From: DASSUC01 sp035650075 | GTDB taxonomy: Bacteria > Actinomycetota > Actinomycetes > Mycobacteriales > Micromonosporaceae | Direction: 5' to 3' | DNA length: 9,023 nt | Assembly (NCBI GenBank): GCA_035650075.1 | Contig: DASRII010000022.1 | Span: 1 to 9,023, forward strand | Part shown: positions 6,572 through 9,023 of the stretch, piece after piece | How positions within the stretch are numbered: position 1 is the stretch's first letter | Layout: each line of letters begins with the position of its first letter | Position numbers and translations under genes: made by a program | The notes under the pieces: generated by a model | Seen by the model: only the letters and a program-made list of their open reading frames with translations | Databases searched by the model: none | What the model was told of the DNA's origin: nothing

Positions 6572-6763
6572 CACACGTTCGCGGTACGCACCCTGGTCGG
6601 CTGGTACCGCTGCGGGCTCGACGTGCAGGCCAGGATGCCGAGGCTGTCGACCTATCTGGGCCATGTCGAGCCGTCGTCGACCTACTGGTACCTGTCCGCG
6701 TCGCCTGAGCTCATGGCCTCGGCTGCCCAGCTACTGCAGTCGTCGCTGGGAGAGCTGCCATGA
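6572..6763 (+). pseudogene. ritB: RIT1 tyrosine recombinase RitB, C-terminal part
   Basis: The last 63 codons of RIT1 ritB, displaced by RIT2. The frame resumes with HTFAVRTLVGWYRCG, completing the LRHTFA motif started at 3030-3038. It then carries H275 (STYLGHVEPSST) and the nucleophile Y284 (TYWYLS), nine residues apart as in other family members. The stop overlaps the ritC start (ATGA at 6760-6763), as expected for the original trio. It has no start of its own here: upstream is RIT2 end DNA, including the palindrome. An ATG inside that palindrome (6552) opens a different frame of no recognisable function. Confidence 0.9.
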
Positions 6764-7749
6764 CCCTGCTCGCGCCGACGCTGCAAGCGTTCTTCACCGA
6801 CCGGCTGGCGACCCAACGCCAGGCGAGCCCGCACACGATCGCGGCGTACCGCGACACGTTCCGGCTGCTGCTGCGCTTCGCCGCCCAGCAGACGGGCCTG
6901 GCCGCCTCACGGCTCGACCTCACCGACATGGACGCCTGCCTGGTCGGCCGTTTCCTGGACCACCTTGAGCAGGAACGCGGCAACACCGCACGCACCCGCA
7001 ACGCCCGCCTGGCGGCGGTGCACTCCCTGTTCCGCTACGCCGCCCTGCGCCACCCCGAGCACGCCGAAACGATCCACCGCGTGCTCGCCATCCCCCACAA
7101 ACGCTTCGACCGCGCCATCGTGTGCTTTCTCACCCACGAGGAGGTCCAGGCCCTGCTCGCCGCACCCGATCGTGACACCTGGGCCGGCCGGCGCGACCAC
7201 GCGCTGCTGCACGTGGCCATCCAGGCCGGGCTGCGGGTGTCCGAGCTCACCAGCCTGACCCGCAACGACGTCCACCTTGGCACCGGCGCCAACCTCACGT
7301 GCCACGGGAAGAACCGAAAGCAACGCAGCATCCCACTGACCACGCAAACCGTCACGGTGCTCACCGCCTGGCTGCGTGAACGTCGAGGCGGAACGACCGG
7401 CCCGCTCTTCCCCAGCAACCGCGGCGGCCGACTCAGCCGCGACGCTGTCGAGTGGCTGCTCGCCAAGCACGCCGGCACCGCAGGCACCCAATGCGCCTCG
7501 CTGGCCACCAAGAAGGTCACCCCTCATGTCATGCGCCACACCACAGCCATGAACCTGCTCCACGCCGGCGTTGACATCTCCGTGATAGCCCTCTGGCTCG
7601 GCCACGAAGGAACTGCAACGACTCAGATCTATCTCCACGCCGACCTGCGACTCAAAGAGCAAGCTCTAGCGCGTACCACGCCCACCAAGACCCAAACCGG
7701 GCGCTACCGAGCACCCGACGCCCTGCTCACCTTCCTCGACGATCTATAA
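6760..7749 (+). CDS. ritC: RIT1 tyrosine recombinase RitC
   Basis: A 329-aa tyrosine recombinase, last of the RIT1 trio. ATG 6760 overlaps the ritB stop, with GGGAGAG (6748-6754) 5 nt upstream. The N-terminal SAM-like domain includes ASPHTIAAYRDTFRLLLRF (residues 22-40) and ARTRNARLAAVHSLFRYAA (77-95). Catalytic residues are R159 (AGLRVSEL), K184 (CHGKNRKQRSIPL), H256 and R259 (HVMRHT), H282 (WLGHEGTATT) and nucleophile Y291 (QIYLH), so the set is complete. It is intact, but RIT2 now separates it from the rest of its operon. Its translation was probably coupled to ritB, and its expression now depends on read-through from RIT2 or a new promoter. It resembles RIT2 RitC at LT.(x)EV..LLA and in the catalytic blocks. 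Confidence 0.91.
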   Translation: MTLLAPTLQAFFTDRLATQRQASPHTIAAYRDTFRLLLRFAAQQTGLAASRLDLTDMDACLVGRFLDHLEQERGNTARTRNARLAAVHSLFRYAALRHPEHAETIHRVLAIPHKRFDRAIVCFLTHEEVQALLAAPDRDTWAGRRDHALLHVAIQAGLRVSELTSLTRNDVHLGTGANLTCHGKNRKQRSIPLTTQTVTVLTAWLRERRGGTTGPLFPSNRGGRLSRDAVEWLLAKHAGTAGTQCASLATKKVTPHVMRHTTAMNLLHAGVDISVIALWLGHEGTATTQIYLHADLRLKEQALARTTPTKTQTGRYRAPDALLTFLDDL

Positions 7750-7759
7750 GCACGCCGTC

Positions 7760-7771
7760 GGATTATGCCGA
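7760..7771 (+). repeat. RIT1 right subterminal arm
   Basis: GGATTATGCCGA repeats the arm found twice in the terminal repeat, in the opposite orientation to the arms at 7815-7849. It mirrors the copy at 1028-1039. From the outermost arm to this one spans 81 bp (7763-7843). The rest of 7750-7814 shows no gene or clear terminator. Confidence 0.7.
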
Positions 7772-7814
7772 GCAACCGCACCCGACGCCATCAAGACGAA
7801 GGGCCTCAGGCGAC

Positions 7815-7849
7815 CGCCCGGCATAATCCACCGCTCGGCATAACGGGTC
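7815..7849 (-). repeat. RIT1 right terminal inverted repeat (35 bp)
   Basis: Exact reverse complement of 928-962. It contains two CGGCATAA arms ending at 7826 and 7843 and finishes with CGGGTC (7844-7849), which matches the target bases 902-907. It is followed directly by the resumed transposase codons AAG AAC GGT. Confidence 0.93.
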
Positions 7850-8584
7850 AAGAACGGTGCCCGCAGCCTGCCCGCACGGCTGGTCGAGGTGCTGCCGGAC
7901 GGGTCCGCACAGGTCCGCCTGGTCGAGTCCGACGCCATGCTGTCCCGCCGCCGCAAGGCCACCGGCGACCGGAAGGCGCCTCGCCTGCGGCCGGTCACCG
8001 CCCGCCTGGTGGAGCTCACCGTCACCAGCCGCGACCGCAGCGCACGGACCAGGACCAGCCGGTACCGGGTACTGACCACCCTGCTCGACCACCACCGGTA
8101 CCCCGCCAGCCAGATCGCCGCGCTGTACGCCGAACGATGGCAGGTCGAGCTGGTCTACGGCCGGTTGAAGACCACCCTGCGCGAACCCGGCACCCGGCTA
8201 CGCGGGCAGACACCCGAGCTCGCCTACCAGGAGCTGTGGGCACTACTGGCCATCTACAACGCCCTCGTCCGCCTCGCGGTCACCACCGCGGTCGACCTGA
8301 AGGTCGACCCCGACGCGGTCAGCTTCACCGCCGTGCTCGTCCTGACCCGCAACCACCTGGCCGCCGAACGCGGCGCCTGCCCCCACTGCGGACACCGCGA
8401 CCCGGACCCGGCCACCACCCTGACCGCCGCCATCGCCGCGCAACCGCGCAACCGACACACCCGCACCCGCACCGGCCCCCGCACGGCCGCCCAACGCAGA
8501 ACAGAACGCACGCGAGACGTCACGTACGAGATAACGATCACCCCACCCGACCTACCCAAAGAAACTAAAACGGCCAAAGTTTAG
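7850..8584 (+). pseudogene. IS4-family transposase, C-terminal part
   Basis: The last 244 codons of the transposase, resuming in frame directly after RIT1 (KNGARSLPARLVEVLPDG). It holds the IS4-family YREK signature as Y-x2-R-x3-E-x6-K in YAERWQVELVYGRLK, with catalytic Glu about residue 352 of the rejoined protein. The two Asp residues are on the other fragment (152-907). Near the end is CPHCGH (about 8378-8395), a single CxxC that could be half a zinc knuckle, followed by a very basic Arg- and Thr-rich stretch. The TAG stop at 8582-8584 lies within the right terminal repeat. An internal GTG at 7889 could start translation, but no ribosome site supports it. Confidence 0.92.
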
Positions 8585-8591
8585 GGCGGTG
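8578..8591 (-). repeat. IS4 right terminal inverted repeat
   Basis: The reverse complement matches positions 1-14 with one mismatch. It overlaps the transposase stop codon and abuts the interrupted host gene: the host reading frame is recognisable up to 8592 and foreign to its left. Confidence 0.85.
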
Positions 8592-9023
8592 CCCCAGGCC
8601 TCGTGCGTCGTCACCGAGTCAGCCACCTTGTACGCGGCGTACCCTCTGGTCGTGCCGTTCATCCAGGCCGCCTGGCTCGGCGGGTCGTACGGCATCTCGT
8701 TCTGGTAGAAGAACGTACGGCCACCGTTGCCGTTCCAGATCGTCTGGTACTTCTGGTAGTGCTCGACGAACAGGCCGTACATGGTGACGTTGTTGCCGTT
8801 GACGACCAGCCCAGTGTCAGCGGTGTTGACCGTCCAGCCGACACCGCTGCCGTGGTCGGCGCGCCAGAGCCACATGTGGTCACCGATGACGTGGTGGCTG
8901 TTGACGACGAGGCTCGTGGTCGCCTTGCCCACCCCCGGACCACCGATGCGGAAGTACACGTCGTGCAGCGAGATCGGGTTGGCGGAGTTGTTGGCGCTGG
9001 ACCCGGCCGGGCCGACCTCCATG
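8592..9023 (-). pseudogene. Beta-helix secreted carbohydrate-active protein, internal fragment cut by the IS
   Basis: The frame enters from the right edge and reads leftwards for 144 codons until the IS. It contains Asn-, Gly- and His-rich segments with regular hydrophobic repeats, such as HDVYFRIGGPG, HMWLWRADHG, NTADTGLVVNGNNVTMYG and NEMPYDPPSQAAWM, ending at VTTHEAWG. From memory these resemble large secreted actinomycete proteins with a right-handed beta-helix, often annotated as coagulation factor 5/8 type or discoidin-domain proteins. The substrate cannot be stated. The Met at 9022 is probably internal, because the first residues already look like mid-domain sequence. At the IS boundary the frame adds a short unrelated tail and stops at 8552-8554, so the protein is truncated. 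The 5' end and any signal peptide lie outside the window. Confidence 0.72.

Larger units (their letters stand above)
908..7849 (+). mobile_element. RIT1: recombinase-in-trio element inserted in the IS4 transposase
   Basis: The element carries three consecutive tyrosine recombinase genes (1099-2310, 2307-6763 interrupted, 6760-7749), which is the defining layout of RIT elements. They are bounded by perfect 35-bp inverted repeats (928-962 and 7815-7849). A 20-bp palindrome (908-927) lies outside the left repeat. The six bases CGGGTC occur at 902-907 and at 7844-7849, and precise removal of 908-7849 restores the transposase frame. Without RIT2 the element is about 3409 bp. RIT2 has destroyed its ritB, so RIT1 could move only if RitB were supplied from elsewhere. 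The assignment to the RIT class rests on gene order and motifs, without a database comparison. Confidence 0.88.
1..8591 (+). mobile_element. IS4-family insertion sequence, interrupted by nested RIT elements
   Basis: The outermost element. Its ends are marked by inverted repeats at 1-14 and 8578-8591, and its single gene is a DDE transposase split into 152-907 and 7850-8584. Removing the inserted 908-7849 leaves about 1649 bp with one uninterrupted 496-codon reading frame, a plausible size for an IS4-family element. The right end lies inside a minus-strand host gene, whose conserved reading frame stops exactly at the repeat. The left host flank and therefore any target duplication lie outside the window, so the exact left boundary (base 1 or slightly further left) cannot be proven. 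With the transposase split, this copy cannot move on its own protein. Confidence 0.88.

Noticed and set aside
928..7849. CRISPR array or phage attachment site with tRNA
   Set aside because: The repeats are two to three arms per element end, not a regular array, and I see no tRNA or tRNA fragment at the junctions.
908..7849. Cargo genes (resistance, toxin or defence) inside the RIT elements
   Set aside because: Recombinase genes fill both elements from end to end. The gaps (963-1098, 3123-3199, 6455-6459, 7750-7814) are too short and show no small gene with a ribosome site.

Overview
The window is high-GC DNA with GTG starts and GTGA/ATGA stop-start overlaps. The interrupted host gene resembles secreted beta-helix carbohydrate-active proteins common in Streptomyces and related actinomycetes. 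I infer an actinomycete chromosome or large plasmid; no species-level marker is visible.

Nearly everything here is mobile DNA, nested four deep. (1) A host gene (8592-9023, minus strand, running off the right edge) encodes part of a beta-helix secreted protein. (2) It is cut by an IS4-family insertion sequence (1-8591) whose inverted repeats lie at 1-14 and 8578-8591. (3) The IS transposase is cut after codon 252 by a recombinase-in-trio (RIT) element, here called RIT1 (908-7849). (4) The middle recombinase gene of RIT1, ritB, is cut at its conserved Leu-Arg-His codons by a second, divergent RIT element, RIT2 (3036-6568). Deleting 3036-6568 restores ritB in frame (307 aa). Deleting 908-7849 restores the transposase in frame (496 aa) in an IS of about 1649 bp.

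Each RIT element carries three tyrosine recombinase genes in one direction, order A-B-C, with translationally coupled junctions. All three RIT2 genes are intact, and each has a complete Arg-Lys-His-Arg-His-Tyr set. RIT1 keeps intact ritA and ritC but a split ritB. The two trios are homologous position by position but clearly divergent. The terminal inverted repeats are perfect (35 bp for RIT1, 88 bp for RIT2) and unrelated in sequence except for a shared TTATG/CATAA arm motif with the same layout.

The most interesting signal is the structure of the element ends. In both elements, one end alone carries an extra 20-bp palindrome, TTATG-N10-CATAA. Six-base spacers matching the target flank the palindrome and the opposite end, so the arms read CATAA-N6-TTATG, the geometry of a tyrosine recombinase core site. 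The palindrome is on the left in RIT1 and on the right in RIT2. This suggests a symmetric, palindromic circle junction that can integrate through either of two equivalent sites. RIT elements are a known class; whether this end geometry has been described I cannot confirm from here.
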